A stretch of DNA of 13,135 nucleotides from Acidobacteriota bacterium (GCA_021786455.1 JAJYNF010000021.1:1-13135); one strand, 5' to 3'. Shown: positions 1 through 7,659, counted from the first letter of the stretch. Notes: generated from the sequence alone by a model not told the origin. Program-made: numbers and translations.

Positions 1-2
1 TT

Positions 3-500
3 CCGATCTGGCTTATGGTTCATCGAACCGCGCACCAGCTCGGCATGCGGACCACAGCCACTATGATGTTTGGCTGCGGCGAGACGCTGGAACATCGGGT
101 CCAGCACCTTGAACGGCTGCGGAACCTTCAGGATGAAACGGGCGGCTTTACCGCTTTTATTCCCTGGTTTTTCCAGCGGCAAAACACGTCGCTCGGACAC
201 TTCGTCAAGGAAGAAGCCACGGCGGTGGACTACCTGAAGACGCTGGCGACCAGCCGCGTTTACCTGGACAATATCCTGAACGTGCAAGCCTCCTGGCTGA
301 CGCCGGGCCACAAAGTCTGCCAAATTGCGCTTTGCTTTGGCGGGAACGACGTGGGCAGCATCCTGATCGAAGAAAACGTGGTCTCGGCCGCGGGATGCGT
401 GCGCACCAGCTCTGAGGAGCGGCTTCGCCAGATCATTCAGGACGCGGGCTTCCGGCCCATCAAGCGGGATACGCTCTACCGCCATTATTTCCTGAATTAA
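3..500 (+). CDS. mqnC: Cyclic dehypoxanthinyl futalosine synthase, 3' end
   Basis: C-terminal 165 residues of MqnC, the radical SAM enzyme that converts dehypoxanthine futalosine to its cyclic form in the futalosine route to menaquinone (cytoplasmic). The reading frame is open back to base 3 (PIWLMVHRTAH...), so the ATG at 15 is internal and the gene is cut by the window edge; the CxxxCxxC cluster motif lies outside. Family landmarks visible are TTATMMFG near the start, then ETLEHRVQHL, then the stretch LQDETGGFTAFIPW, and near the end the NDVGS-x3-IEENVV block and a closing RDTLYR. Typical MqnC has a histidine where this protein has Cys in the MMFGCGET segment, a small departure. The stop is followed by 66 bp and then galT on the same strand, so co-transcription is possible, but no functional link to galactose use is known. 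Identity is secure from the motifs. Confidence 0.92.
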   Translation, partial: PIWLMVHRTAHQLGMRTTATMMFGCGETLEHRVQHLERLRNLQDETGGFTAFIPWFFQRQNTSLGHFVKEEATAVDYLKTLATSRVYLDNILNVQASWLTPGHKVCQIALCFGGNDVGSILIEENVVSAAGCVRTSSEERLRQIIQDAGFRPIKRDTLYRHYFLN

Positions 501-566
501 GACGGCTGGGCGCGGCTCCCGGGGGCCGTGGCTAGCATCCGCCCGCCGAAATCGAGGAACTGATTT

Positions 567-1541
567 GTGAGCGAACTTCGCTGGAATCCGACAGCCCGCG
601 AATGGGTGTCCACCGCCTCTCACCGCCAAGAGCGCCCGCTGATGCCTTCCGAGTGGTGCCCGTTTTGTCCGGGCTCGGGGCGCGTGCCGGAACATTACGA
701 CGTGTGGATTTACCCCAATGATTTTCCCGCGTTCACCGTTCCTGCGGCGCCGCCGGCTGTGGTGGGCGACGAGCTTTACAAGGTGCGTCCTTCCTTGGGC
801 AAATGCGACGTGGTTCTTTACCATCCGAACCATCACACCTCTTTGCCTCAACTTCCGATAGCGCACATCACGCTTTTGGTGCGGCTTTGGCGAAAGCGCT
901 GGCAAGAGCTCGGGGAGATGCCCGGCATTCGCTACGCGCTGATTTTTGAGAATAAGGGCGCGGTCACGGGTGTGACCATGCCCCATCCGCACGGGCAAAT
1001 CTACGCCTTTCCGCTGATTCCGCCGCGCGTCGCGCAGGAGCTGGTAGCGGCGCGGGAATATCGGCGGCGGAAAGGCCGCTGCGTGTTCTGCGACGTTCTG
1101 CGGCGCGAGCGGAAGGAGGCGCGCCGCGTCGTCGCCGAGAACGCCGATTTCACTGCCTTTATTCCTTTTTACGCGCGCTGGCCTTACGAGGTTCACGTTT
1201 ATCCGCGGCGGCACCTGGGCACGCTGGCCGAGTTTCGGCCTTCGGAAGAGGCCGCGCTCGCGGAAATGCTGAAATGGGTCACTTTGAAATACGACCATCT
1301 GTTCCAGATGCCGTTTCCGTACATGATGGTGTTGCACCAAGCTCCCCCGGGCAAGAAATTTCCTGAATATCATTTTCACGTGGAGTTTTATCCTCCGCAT
1401 CGGAGCAAAGAAAAACTAAAATACTTGGCCAGTGTGGAGACGGGGGGAGGAATCTTTCTGAACGATTCGCTGGCGGAAGAAAAGGCGCCCGAGCTCCAAA
1501 GCTCTCCGCCCGTTTCGAGGGAAGAATTGCTCCAACTTTGA
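567..1541 (+). CDS. galT: Galactose-1-phosphate uridylyltransferase
   Basis: 324-residue HIT-superfamily enzyme of the Leloir pathway, swapping UMP between UDP-glucose and galactose-1-phosphate. The catalytic motif is seen as H140-P-H142-G-Q144; by family knowledge H142 is the uridylylated nucleophile. A zinc-type CPFC pair lies at C31-C34 in the N-terminal half (CPFCPGS), a second CVFC pair at C172-C175 opens the C-terminal half, and the second-half HFH signature is at 269-271 followed by VEFYPP. It is slightly shorter than the roughly 350-residue E. coli enzyme, as expected for this bacterial subclass. The start is GTG at 567, supported by GAGGA at 554-558 eight bases upstream and by alignment of the SELRWNPTAREWV opening with the family. 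galK follows 154 bp downstream. No galE is in view. High confidence. Confidence 0.95.
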   Translation: MSELRWNPTAREWVSTASHRQERPLMPSEWCPFCPGSGRVPEHYDVWIYPNDFPAFTVPAAPPAVVGDELYKVRPSLGKCDVVLYHPNHHTSLPQLPIAHITLLVRLWRKRWQELGEMPGIRYALIFENKGAVTGVTMPHPHGQIYAFPLIPPRVAQELVAAREYRRRKGRCVFCDVLRRERKEARRVVAENADFTAFIPFYARWPYEVHVYPRRHLGTLAEFRPSEEAALAEMLKWVTLKYDHLFQMPFPYMMVLHQAPPGKKFPEYHFHVEFYPPHRSKEKLKYLASVETGGGIFLNDSLAEEKAPELQSSPPVSREELLQL

Positions 1542-1658
1542 TAGAGGTAGGATTGGATTCCGCCCCTATCTGGCAGTATATTCTTGTCCACTTCGGTTTC
1601 GCCCTGTGTTTATCGGGGTGTGGGGGGAATTGAAAACCATCCAACCTTCCTGTTCGGT

Positions 1659-1673
1659 CCCGGCTTGGCCGGG
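1659..1673 (+). repeat. Short GC hairpin just upstream of galK
   Basis: A perfect six-base stem, CCCGGC (1659-1664) and GCCGGG (1668-1673), closes a three-base TTG loop. It ends ten bases before the galK Shine-Dalgarno sequence. There is no T-run after it, so it is not a classical terminator. A role in galK translation is possible but only inferred. Confidence 0.4.
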
Positions 1674-1695
1674 TTAGGAGCATGGAGAGGATATT

Positions 1696-2838
1696 TTGAT
1701 TCAAAAAGCGTTTCGCGAAATTTTTGGTGGCGAACCCGAAGCTGTCAGTCGAGCGCCGGGGCGCGTCAATCTGATCGGCGAGCACACGGATTATAACGAC
1801 GGCTTCGTGCTGCCCGCGGCGATAGACCGCGCCATCAAGTTTGCGGGCCGCCGCCGCTCCGGACGCGCCGTCACCCTCCATTCGCTCGATTTCCGAGATT
1901 CGGTCGAGTTCAGCCTGGACGATATCCAGCCGGACCCCGCGCATTCGTGGAGCAACTACTTTCGAGGCGTCTCGAAATATTTGGAAGAGGACGGCGACAC
2001 TTTGCGCGGCGCGGAGGTTGTGTTCGGGGGTGATGTGCCGCGAGAGGCCGGATTAAGCTCCTCGGCCGCCGTGGAAATCGGCGCCGTCGCTTTTTGGCGG
2101 AAACTCCTGGGGCTTGGCCTCTCGGCCCGCGATGGGATCCAGCTTGCGCGGCGGGCCGAAAACCAGTTTGTGGGTGTGCCTTCGGGGATCATGGATCAGT
2201 TCGTCTCCGCGCTCGGTCGGCGCGAGCACGCGCTGTTCCTCGACTGCAGGGACTTGAGCTACCGTCACGTTCCTTTGCGGAACGAGATCCGAATTGTAGT
2301 TTTTAATTCGGGGGTGAAGCGCGCCTTGGCGAAATCGGAATACGAAGTTCGAGTGCGGCAGTGCCGCCAGGCGGTCGCCCAGTTGGCGCGCGCGGGGCTG
2401 GCCGTACAATCGCTTCGGGACGTGGACCGGGCCCAACTGGAAGCGCGCGCGGGTCAACTGGATGCACTTTCGCTCCAGCGGGCGCGACACGTGGTGAGTG
2501 AAAACGAGCGCGTTCTCGAGGCCGTGCGCGCGCTCGAGCGCGGCGACGTCGCGCGCTTAGGAGCCCTGATGAATGAATCCCACGAAAGCCTGCGCGACGA
2601 TTATGAGGTAAGCTCCAAGGAGCTCGACATACTGGTCGAGCTGGCGCGGCGTCAGCCGGGCGTTCTGGGAGCGCGCATGACCGGCGCCGGTTTTGGCGGT
2701 TGCACGGTCAACTTGGTTCGCGCCGACGCGACCGCGTCGCTTTCGCAGAGCGTCCAGCGCGAATACAAGAAAGCGATTGGGCGCGAGCCCGAGGCCTATG
2801 TGTTACAGGTTTCTGACGGCGCCTGGGCAGGCGAGTGA
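1696..2838 (+). CDS. galK: Galactokinase
   Basis: 380-residue GHMP-family kinase phosphorylating galactose to galactose-1-phosphate, the substrate of the GalT encoded just upstream. The galactokinase signature is at residues 21-36 (PGRVNLIGEHTDYNDG). The GHMP ATP-binding loop GLSSSAAVE is at about 119-127. The GVPSGIMDQFVS segment at 160-171 carries Asp167, which by family alignment is the catalytic base. The third GHMP motif, GARMTGAGFGGCT, is at 325-337. Length matches the family. The start is a TTG at 1696, chosen because GGAGAGG (1684-1690) sits five bases upstream; the ATG at 1682 hits a stop after five codons. The 154-bp gap from galT could hold a separate promoter, but I see no strong one. 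The 3' end converges on a minus-strand gene 36 bp away. High confidence. Confidence 0.96.
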   Translation: MIQKAFREIFGGEPEAVSRAPGRVNLIGEHTDYNDGFVLPAAIDRAIKFAGRRRSGRAVTLHSLDFRDSVEFSLDDIQPDPAHSWSNYFRGVSKYLEEDGDTLRGAEVVFGGDVPREAGLSSSAAVEIGAVAFWRKLLGLGLSARDGIQLARRAENQFVGVPSGIMDQFVSALGRREHALFLDCRDLSYRHVPLRNEIRIVVFNSGVKRALAKSEYEVRVRQCRQAVAQLARAGLAVQSLRDVDRAQLEARAGQLDALSLQRARHVVSENERVLEAVRALERGDVARLGALMNESHESLRDDYEVSSKELDILVELARRQPGVLGARMTGAGFGGCTVNLVRADATASLSQSVQREYKKAIGREPEAYVLQVSDGAWAGE

Positions 2839-2874
2839 ACGTTCCGGCACGGTCCGCCTTCGCGCCCTCGTTTC

Positions 2875-3465
2875 TTATAGCCCATGCCCTTTGAGCAACG
2901 CCATCACGGCGGCGACCAGAAAGGCTGCCGCCAGTATAAACAGGAACGCGCGCGCGGCCGTGCTGGCTTCCGCCTCGATAAACGGGCAGGAAGCGTGTGG
3001 CGTTTGCCGCCGCGACAAATACCATGGAAAAACCACAATCCACAACAGCAGTGACCCAATCGCCCAGCGAAACGGCTTGGGCAGCGCTTTTTTTTGGGCG
3101 TCGTAGAATACCCAGATCGAGGACAACAGGATGAGTCCTTCCAGAACCATCTGGGCCGTGGCATATTTCAAGAACTGCACGCTGAGCAGGGTGACGGCAA
3201 ACCAAATGAACAGGACGCGAAAAAAGATACCCCAGGAGAATCGCGCTCGCTCGGCCGGGGCGCTGGCCACGGGCGCAGGTTCAACGGGCCGGGCGATGGG
3301 GGGCGGGGGCGGCGCCGGCCGGGCGATCTGATGCGGCTCAATCGGCTGTTTACAGGCCACGCACACTCGGACCGTCGGCGCCAGCAACTGCCCGCAGTGC
3401 GGGCAGGGGAAAGGTTCGCTCGGAAATTCGGAAGCATCCGAGGGCGGCTTGGCCCATTCAGCCAT
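2875..3465 (-). CDS. Zinc-ribbon, proline-rich-linker, multi-span membrane protein
   Basis: 196 residues, function unknown. What is visible, in order: a four-cysteine zinc ribbon (C21-P-H-C24 and C35-V-A-C38), a Pro/Ala-rich linker (about 48-72, including PPPPPI), then hydrophobic stretches at about 78-98, 103-123, 134-151 and 171-190 that look like three or four membrane spans. This gives a cytosolic zinc ribbon tethered to a small membrane domain, an architecture common among uncharacterised bacterial proteins. The ATG at 3465 lies 11 bp after the stop of the PIG-L gene upstream, so the two are very likely co-transcribed. The Shine-Dalgarno is only a weak GGTGAG overlapping that stop, which suggests coupled translation. 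The 3' end faces galK with no clear terminator between. The coding call is confident; a specific role is not proposed. Confidence 0.85.
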   Translation of the reverse strand: MAEWAKPPSDASEFPSEPFPCPHCGQLLAPTVRVCVACKQPIEPHQIARPAPPPPPIARPVEPAPVASAPAERARFSWGIFFRVLFIWFAVTLLSVQFLKYATAQMVLEGLILLSSIWVFYDAQKKALPKPFRWAIGSLLLWIVVFPWYLSRRQTPHASCPFIEAEASTAARAFLFILAAAFLVAAVMALLKGHGL

Positions 3466-3476
3466 TTACGACTTTC

Positions 3477-5510
3477 TCACCTTACGCCCGCCGGCCGTTC
3501 GTTCCATCCCTGGTGATTCATCCAGTCTAGAATCTGCCGGTAGGGAATCTTGCGGGGAAGCTGATCCTCATCGCGGATCCTCCCGAGCGCATGATTGCTC
3601 CCCTGAGATTCATAATACCATTCCGCCTCCTCGCCGAGCATCATCACTTCTCCTGAGACGTAAAAAACGTGGGTGGCATAGTGATAGGGGGTGAAGGGAA
3701 CCGTGTTGGGATTATACACGCGATCGACCAGCACCTTAACGCCGCGGCTGGAAAGCTCTCCTTTCTGAACCAATTGCTGGAGCGCCCGGATGACCAAGTA
3801 GCCGGTCACGATGTGATCAATATGGCCTTGGCTGGGAGGATGCGCCGTCACCACGACCGCAGGATGGTCCTTCAAGATGATGCGGCGAATGACTCCGAGC
3901 ACCGGATTGCGCGCGTAGGCCAGGTTCGGCTCGACCAAACCGGAGTAAGGGGCATGGGCGCAGGCGAGAAGCGGATCACGAAACGGATTGGTAGGCAGGA
4001 GATGGCGATACCAGATTTCCCCCGAGCCGCCGTCCGGCAAACCCAAAAACTCGACATCGTTAAACGGAACGCCCAGGTGCGCAAGCGCGGCCCGAGCTTC
4101 CGCCATACGGATGTTGCCAAAATTGAGCGCCGTGGCCGGTCCGCAGGAACGTTGATAATACATGTCACAGGAACCGGCATCACCGCTGGTCAGATAGACG
4201 ATGTGGAGCGGAATGTGATTCTCCACGGCGGCACGAATCCAACCCATCCACGCTCCCTCGTCGTCTTCATGAGCGCAGAAGATCAGAATGGATTTCGGCA
4301 GCGGATTCACCGCCAGGCTGGTTTCGTTGGTGGCCAGAGTATTGCCGAGCGGATCTTCAATGGTGACGCGAACGCGGTAGAGGCCGGCCGCGTCAGGAAG
4401 CCGGAAGCCCAAAGTTCGCTGTAGCGCGGGCAGGCCAGGTTCAAGGTTGGTTTGGCGTTCGATAATTTCCCGCGCGATCTTGTGACCGTCTGCATTCAAT
4501 AGGTGCGCCGTGATGGAGACATCTCGCCAGGGCTTTCGCGTGGGGTTCTCAATGGTAAGAGGGAGATTGGCTTCGGCGCCCGGGGGATACATGGTGTGCT
4601 CTTTGCCAAAGTGGATCGCTCCACGGGCGAGACCAGGGGGATAAAAATCGCGGTAGGCGGGAATGCTTGAGGCGATGTCGTTCAGCTCGGGGAAAACATA
4701 CTGCGGCGGATAGGGAATGGGGGTATTGACTCCAGGCGGCCGCACAATGGCCAACGGGCTAAATGCAATGGCCAGGACAGTTTGCCTCGCGTGATCCCAC
4801 ACGACGACGCCATATTGGTGAAACGTCGGCTGGGTGACGCTCGGCGCCACCGCCACATGCCTCCCGCGAATCACGCGCTCCTCGCCGGGCGCGAGATTCA
4901 GGTTGGTCTGAAGGGGCACGATGCTGGCTGCCGCTTGCGCGGCGGGACCGGCAATCCACGGCCAATAGCGGTTGGAAAATTCCACGCGCAACCCCGAGAG
5001 CGGATGGCGAGTGAGATTTTTTAACGTCACGCGGCAGGCTACAGCATCGCCGGAGGTGTAAAACGCGCGGTTGAGTTGGATGCTCGCGACGCGCACCAAA
5101 AGCCGGTGGACCGCGAAAGAACCGGCCCTCCCTTTGAACAGCACGCGACGCGACGCGCCTTCAAGGACGGTAAGGTCAACCTCATATCGTCCGGTTGGGG
5201 CGTCGCTGGGGATGGTCCATAAAACATCGTAGGGCGTCGAGGAATCGCCGGCCGAGGGAGTAAAAGATGGAAGCATCGCGCGGACGGGAGCGATCGGGAC
5301 CGTGGGGCCGGCGTAACGAATCCGAGCACGCAATCGAACCGCGCGTGAAGCGAAAGGAGGAGAGATAAAAGTCACTCGCGCCCGGACGGTCGCGCTGACA
5401 TTGTAGGTCGTGCGATCCGTGACCACATGCAATTGGAATGGGGCGCGCCCGGAGAGCGGCAGACTCAACAGTCCGAGGGCGAGCGCGGCGGCTTGGGCGC
5501 TTCGCTTCAA
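3477..5510 (-). CDS. Secreted PIG-L/LmbE-type deacetylase with N-terminal beta-rich domains
   Basis: 677 residues. Residues 1-23 form a Sec-type signal peptide (MKRSAQ basic start, hydrophobic core, cleavage near GRA), so the product is exported. Residues about 25-400 resemble repeated beta-sandwich (CARDB/Ig-like) modules, with recurring patterns such as YxSGDAV..RVTLKNLT (151-167) and NLPLTIENPTRKPW (315-328). From about 405 a PIG-L (GlcNAc-PI de-N-acetylase-like) domain begins with strand KSILIFCAHEDDE; H414, D416 and D417 match the metal/catalytic HxDD motif. The second histidine motif, HIDH, is at 563-566, and TSGDAG is at 441-446. The family is zinc-dependent and removes acetyl groups from GlcNAc-type sugars; the actual substrate here is unknown. 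Start TTG at 5510, supported by AAGGA at 5518-5522, seven bases upstream. It lies 36 bp after mscL and 11 bp before the zinc-ribbon membrane gene, all on one strand. Confidence 0.88.
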   Translation of the reverse strand: MKRSAQAAALALGLLSLPLSGRAPFQLHVVTDRTTYNVSATVRARVTFISPPFASRAVRLRARIRYAGPTVPIAPVRAMLPSFTPSAGDSSTPYDVLWTIPSDAPTGRYEVDLTVLEGASRRVLFKGRAGSFAVHRLLVRVASIQLNRAFYTSGDAVACRVTLKNLTRHPLSGLRVEFSNRYWPWIAGPAAQAAASIVPLQTNLNLAPGEERVIRGRHVAVAPSVTQPTFHQYGVVVWDHARQTVLAIAFSPLAIVRPPGVNTPIPYPPQYVFPELNDIASSIPAYRDFYPPGLARGAIHFGKEHTMYPPGAEANLPLTIENPTRKPWRDVSITAHLLNADGHKIAREIIERQTNLEPGLPALQRTLGFRLPDAAGLYRVRVTIEDPLGNTLATNETSLAVNPLPKSILIFCAHEDDEGAWMGWIRAAVENHIPLHIVYLTSGDAGSCDMYYQRSCGPATALNFGNIRMAEARAALAHLGVPFNDVEFLGLPDGGSGEIWYRHLLPTNPFRDPLLACAHAPYSGLVEPNLAYARNPVLGVIRRIILKDHPAVVVTAHPPSQGHIDHIVTGYLVIRALQQLVQKGELSSRGVKVLVDRVYNPNTVPFTPYHYATHVFYVSGEVMMLGEEAEWYYESQGSNHALGRIRDEDQLPRKIPYRQILDWMNHQGWNERPAGVR

Positions 5511-5546
5511 GGTATTTTCCTTTCGGCCACGGCTCGCCGCTCGATC

Positions 5547-5996
5547 TCAGGCGGGCGGCAACGCCGACGTGCATTGCGGGCACCGCGTGGCCTTCGCCGG
5601 AATAGGTGAGAAGCAGAACGGGCAATCTTTCGTGGCGGGCGCGGCGGAGGGAGCCGGCGCCTGCATTCTCTGCTTCGTGCGGTTAATCTGCCGCACCAGA
5701 AGAAACACGGCGAAGGCGACAATCAGAAAGCTGATTATTGAGTTCACGAAACTGCCGTAAGCAATCACCGCCGCTCCCGCCTTGCGCGCCGCGGCCAGCG
5801 AGGCATAAGGCTGGCCGGAAAGGTTCAGGTAGAGACTTGAAAAATCCTCCTTGCCCAGAAGAAGCCCAATCGGCGGCATCAAAATGTCGTTGACCAAGGA
5901 GCTGACGATTTTGCCGAACGCCGCGCCCATAATAAATCCCACCGCCATGTCCACCACGCTGCCCCGCAGGGCGAATTCCTTGAACTCTTTCAGCAT
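5547..5996 (-). CDS. mscL: Large-conductance mechanosensitive channel with C-terminal zinc ribbon
   Basis: 149-residue MscL, the inner-membrane pentameric channel that opens under high membrane tension to release solutes on hypo-osmotic shock. The N-terminal amphipathic segment MLKEFKEFALRG and the strongly conserved TM1 (about 14-42, with VDMAVGFIMGAAFGKIV and NDILMPPIG) are unmistakable. TM2 spans about 76-102 (YGSFVNSIISFLIVAFAVFLLV). Instead of the usual short cytoplasmic helix bundle alone, the tail carries a four-cysteine ribbon, C125-P-F-C128 and C139-P-Q-C142. I recall this tail from acidobacterial MscL proteins. Start: ATG at 5996 is preferred over the in-frame GTG at 6020 because GGAGGA (6003-6008) lies six bases before it and MLKEF matches the family N-terminus. 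It is followed 36 bp later by the PIG-L gene. High confidence. Confidence 0.95.
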   Translation of the reverse strand: MLKEFKEFALRGSVVDMAVGFIMGAAFGKIVSSLVNDILMPPIGLLLGKEDFSSLYLNLSGQPYASLAAARKAGAAVIAYGSFVNSIISFLIVAFAVFLLVRQINRTKQRMQAPAPSAAPATKDCPFCFSPIPAKATRCPQCTSALPPA

Positions 5997-6002
5997 AGTT
6001 GA

Positions 6003-6008
6003 TCCTCC
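6003..6008 (-). promoter_or_regulatory. Ribosome binding site that sets the mscL start
   Basis: GGAGGA on the minus strand, six bases before the ATG at 5996. It decides between that ATG and an in-frame GTG 24 bases upstream, which would place this sequence inside the coding region. Confidence 0.8.
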
Positions 6009-6040
6009 GAAGCCGGCCACGCCGGTCCCGCTATTGTGGA

Positions 6041-6171
6041 TTGCAAAATAGAGTGACGTTCTTTTCTGTAGTGGCGCTGTCTCTTCCCTCTGGTCGGGAC
6101 AAGCCCACAGCGCCGAGAGTCGCCGGTGGGGACATCGGCTCGAAAGTCCGGGCTGTCACTATATTTTGCAA
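6041..6171. repeat. 131-bp element bounded by 17-bp inverted repeats
   Basis: The left arm TTGCAAAATAGAGTGAC (6041-6057) is matched in inverted orientation by 6155-6171, whose complement reads TTGCAAAATATAGTGAC: 16 of 17 bases agree. Inside lies a second inverted pair, GGCGCTGT (6073-6080) and ACAGCGCC (6107-6114), with a 26-base loop. The element begins three bases after the permease stop codon and ends 44 bases before the mscL start, so it fills most of that gap. No open reading frame of note and no obvious target-site duplication are present. It could be a small non-autonomous transposable element (MITE), a paired protein-binding site, or a structured mscL leader RNA. The arms are AT-rich, unlike the surroundings. 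Confidence 0.6.
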
Positions 6172-6174
6172 GCA

Positions 6175-7500
6175 TCACGAAGCTCCCGTTTCCAGCGCAA
6201 TCACCGGCGGACGCAAGCCGAGGGCCGACAACAAATAGTAGATGACAAATCCAATCAAAAACGAAAACAGCACCTCTGGCCGGTCGGCTCGGACCCAGCT
6301 TGCGGGGACGCCGGGAATTTTGTCCAGAATGCCTACGACAAACCCTACGGCCCAAGCCAGGTAGCCCGCCCAATTAATGCCTTGGCGCGGTCCCGACCAT
6401 TTTTTGCCCGACAACAAATAATCCGCCGCCATGGCGCCGCAAATCGGCCCGAACGACGCGCCAACCAGCGTAAAAAATCCGACCAGGTTTTGCGCTATGC
6501 CGCTCACGGCCAGAATCGCTCCGATGGTTACGCCAACCGTCGTCGAGAGGCTGCGTGGAATTTTGGGCAGCATGGTTCCAAAACTGTTGGCGGCAATGAA
6601 GGTGCAAAAACAAGTGGGAACCATCGACGCCGCGGCGAACAGGAAAAACATGATGGGCGCGAGCGATCCCACGCTTTTGATGGCGGTTGCGTAGTCGTAA
6701 TGAGGAGCGCCTCCCGCCATGGCAATATGTCCGGCGACGGAAAGAATCGGCAACCCTCCGGCCACAAGAATGGCCAGCGCGATGCCGGTCAGGCCGCCCA
6801 GGACGATGTCGCGGCGGTTGCGGTTGCTCATGCCAAAATCCGCTCCCGCCGCGCCCGCTGTGGCGAAGAAGCCTAGCACCAGGCTCAGCATCATCAAGAA
6901 CCCGTCCGCGTTGTCGGGTTGCGCCGGATGATAACTTGCGACGCCTTTCCGATTGGCCCAGAAAACCATCAGGATCATAATGAGCGGAACCCAATTCAGA
7001 AACGCAGCCACCCGCGCCACGTAGGAAATGCCTTTGATGGCTATCCACGCCAGGCCGTACGCCCAAAGGACCGCGATGACGATGAACAGCGTCCGTGAAT
7101 GATTATTCAGCCCTTGCATAATGTAATCGGTGGCGTAGTAGGTGGCGACGGCGAACCAGCCAAGTTGGAGCAGCCCCATCAACAGCCCCGGCATCAGATA
7201 GCCGCCCGTCGCGCCGAACGTCGAGGCGCCCACCACGTAGAGCGGCCGTCCCGTCTGCATTCCGAGCATCGCCGGAGCGTAATAATAGAGCGCGAAGCAC
7301 AAAAGGCCCGCGGCCAGCAATCCGAGCAGACAGACGCTCAAATCCGCCTTGCTGATGGTCGGCTTGGCCAGCCCCAGGTAAAAAGCCACCCAGAGGAAGA
7401 TTCCCGCATAGGACGGGGCCGTGTTCTTGTACCACGGCGCCCGATTCGACGCTGGGTTCGGCGTTGAGGATTTCAGATAGTTAGGAAGCGTTGCCGCCAT
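6175..7500 (-). CDS. NCS1-family (purine/cytosine-type) permease
   Basis: 441-residue integral membrane protein with about 12 hydrophobic spans, matching the nucleobase:cation symporter-1 (CodB-like cytosine/purine permease) family in length and pattern. Recognisable features are the N-terminal APWYKNTAPSYAGIFLWVAFY region before and into TM1, glycine-rich TATFGATGGYL-like segment (GASTFGATGGYLMPG), the GADFGMSNRNRRDI loop after TM6, and the late GASFGPICGAMAADYLLS segment typical of NCS1. Substrate cannot be told from sequence alone; a nucleobase or hydantoin-like compound is the family norm, and no catabolic gene lies nearby to narrow it. Start: the ATG at 7500 is preferred because GGAGGG (7504-7509) precedes it; an in-frame GTG at 7563 has no ribosome site. 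It is separated from mscL by the 131-bp inverted-repeat element, so it is probably not in the same transcription unit by default. Confidence 0.88.
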   Translation of the reverse strand: MAATLPNYLKSSTPNPASNRAPWYKNTAPSYAGIFLWVAFYLGLAKPTISKADLSVCLLGLLAAGLLCFALYYYAPAMLGMQTGRPLYVVGASTFGATGGYLMPGLLMGLLQLGWFAVATYYATDYIMQGLNNHSRTLFIVIAVLWAYGLAWIAIKGISYVARVAAFLNWVPLIMILMVFWANRKGVASYHPAQPDNADGFLMMLSLVLGFFATAGAAGADFGMSNRNRRDIVLGGLTGIALAILVAGGLPILSVAGHIAMAGGAPHYDYATAIKSVGSLAPIMFFLFAAASMVPTCFCTFIAANSFGTMLPKIPRSLSTTVGVTIGAILAVSGIAQNLVGFFTLVGASFGPICGAMAADYLLSGKKWSGPRQGINWAGYLAWAVGFVVGILDKIPGVPASWVRADRPEVLFSFLIGFVIYYLLSALGLRPPVIALETGAS

Positions 7501-7503
7501 GCG

Positions 7504-7509
7504 CCCTCC
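7504..7509 (-). promoter_or_regulatory. Ribosome binding site that sets the permease start
   Basis: GGAGGG on the minus strand, three to four bases before the ATG at 7500. The spacing is short, but the in-frame GTG at 7563 has nothing comparable, so the shorter protein is favoured. Confidence 0.6.
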
Positions 7510-7659
7510 GAAGTCTGGATTTCGCTTTTCAACCGGCGGCCAAGCATAATCGTGAAATTCCACGGATGCAAGAGGTTGGTTGTTTTCGGATTCGGGGCAG
7601 CTTTCCCGGTGAAGCTTCCAAAGGGAGGTCAGGGTTGAGCGTGCGATCCCCCGGCCGCC

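Noticed and set aside
1279..1944. Minus-strand open frame of 221 codons across the galT-galK junction
   Set aside because: It overlaps the conserved ends of two well-identified genes on the other strand.
2818..2835. CGCCT-GGGC-AGGCG stem overlapping the galK stop, considered as a terminator
   Set aside because: The stem is only five bases, lies inside the coding region and lacks a T-run.
3669..4424. Plus-strand open frame of 251 codons inside the PIG-L gene
   Set aside because: It is antisense to the conserved deacetylase domain and has no recognisable motif.
6166..6876. Plus-strand open frame of 236 codons opposite the permease
   Set aside because: It is extremely rich in Arg, Gly, Asn and Gln, and antisense to membrane spans; this is the usual shadow of a transporter gene.
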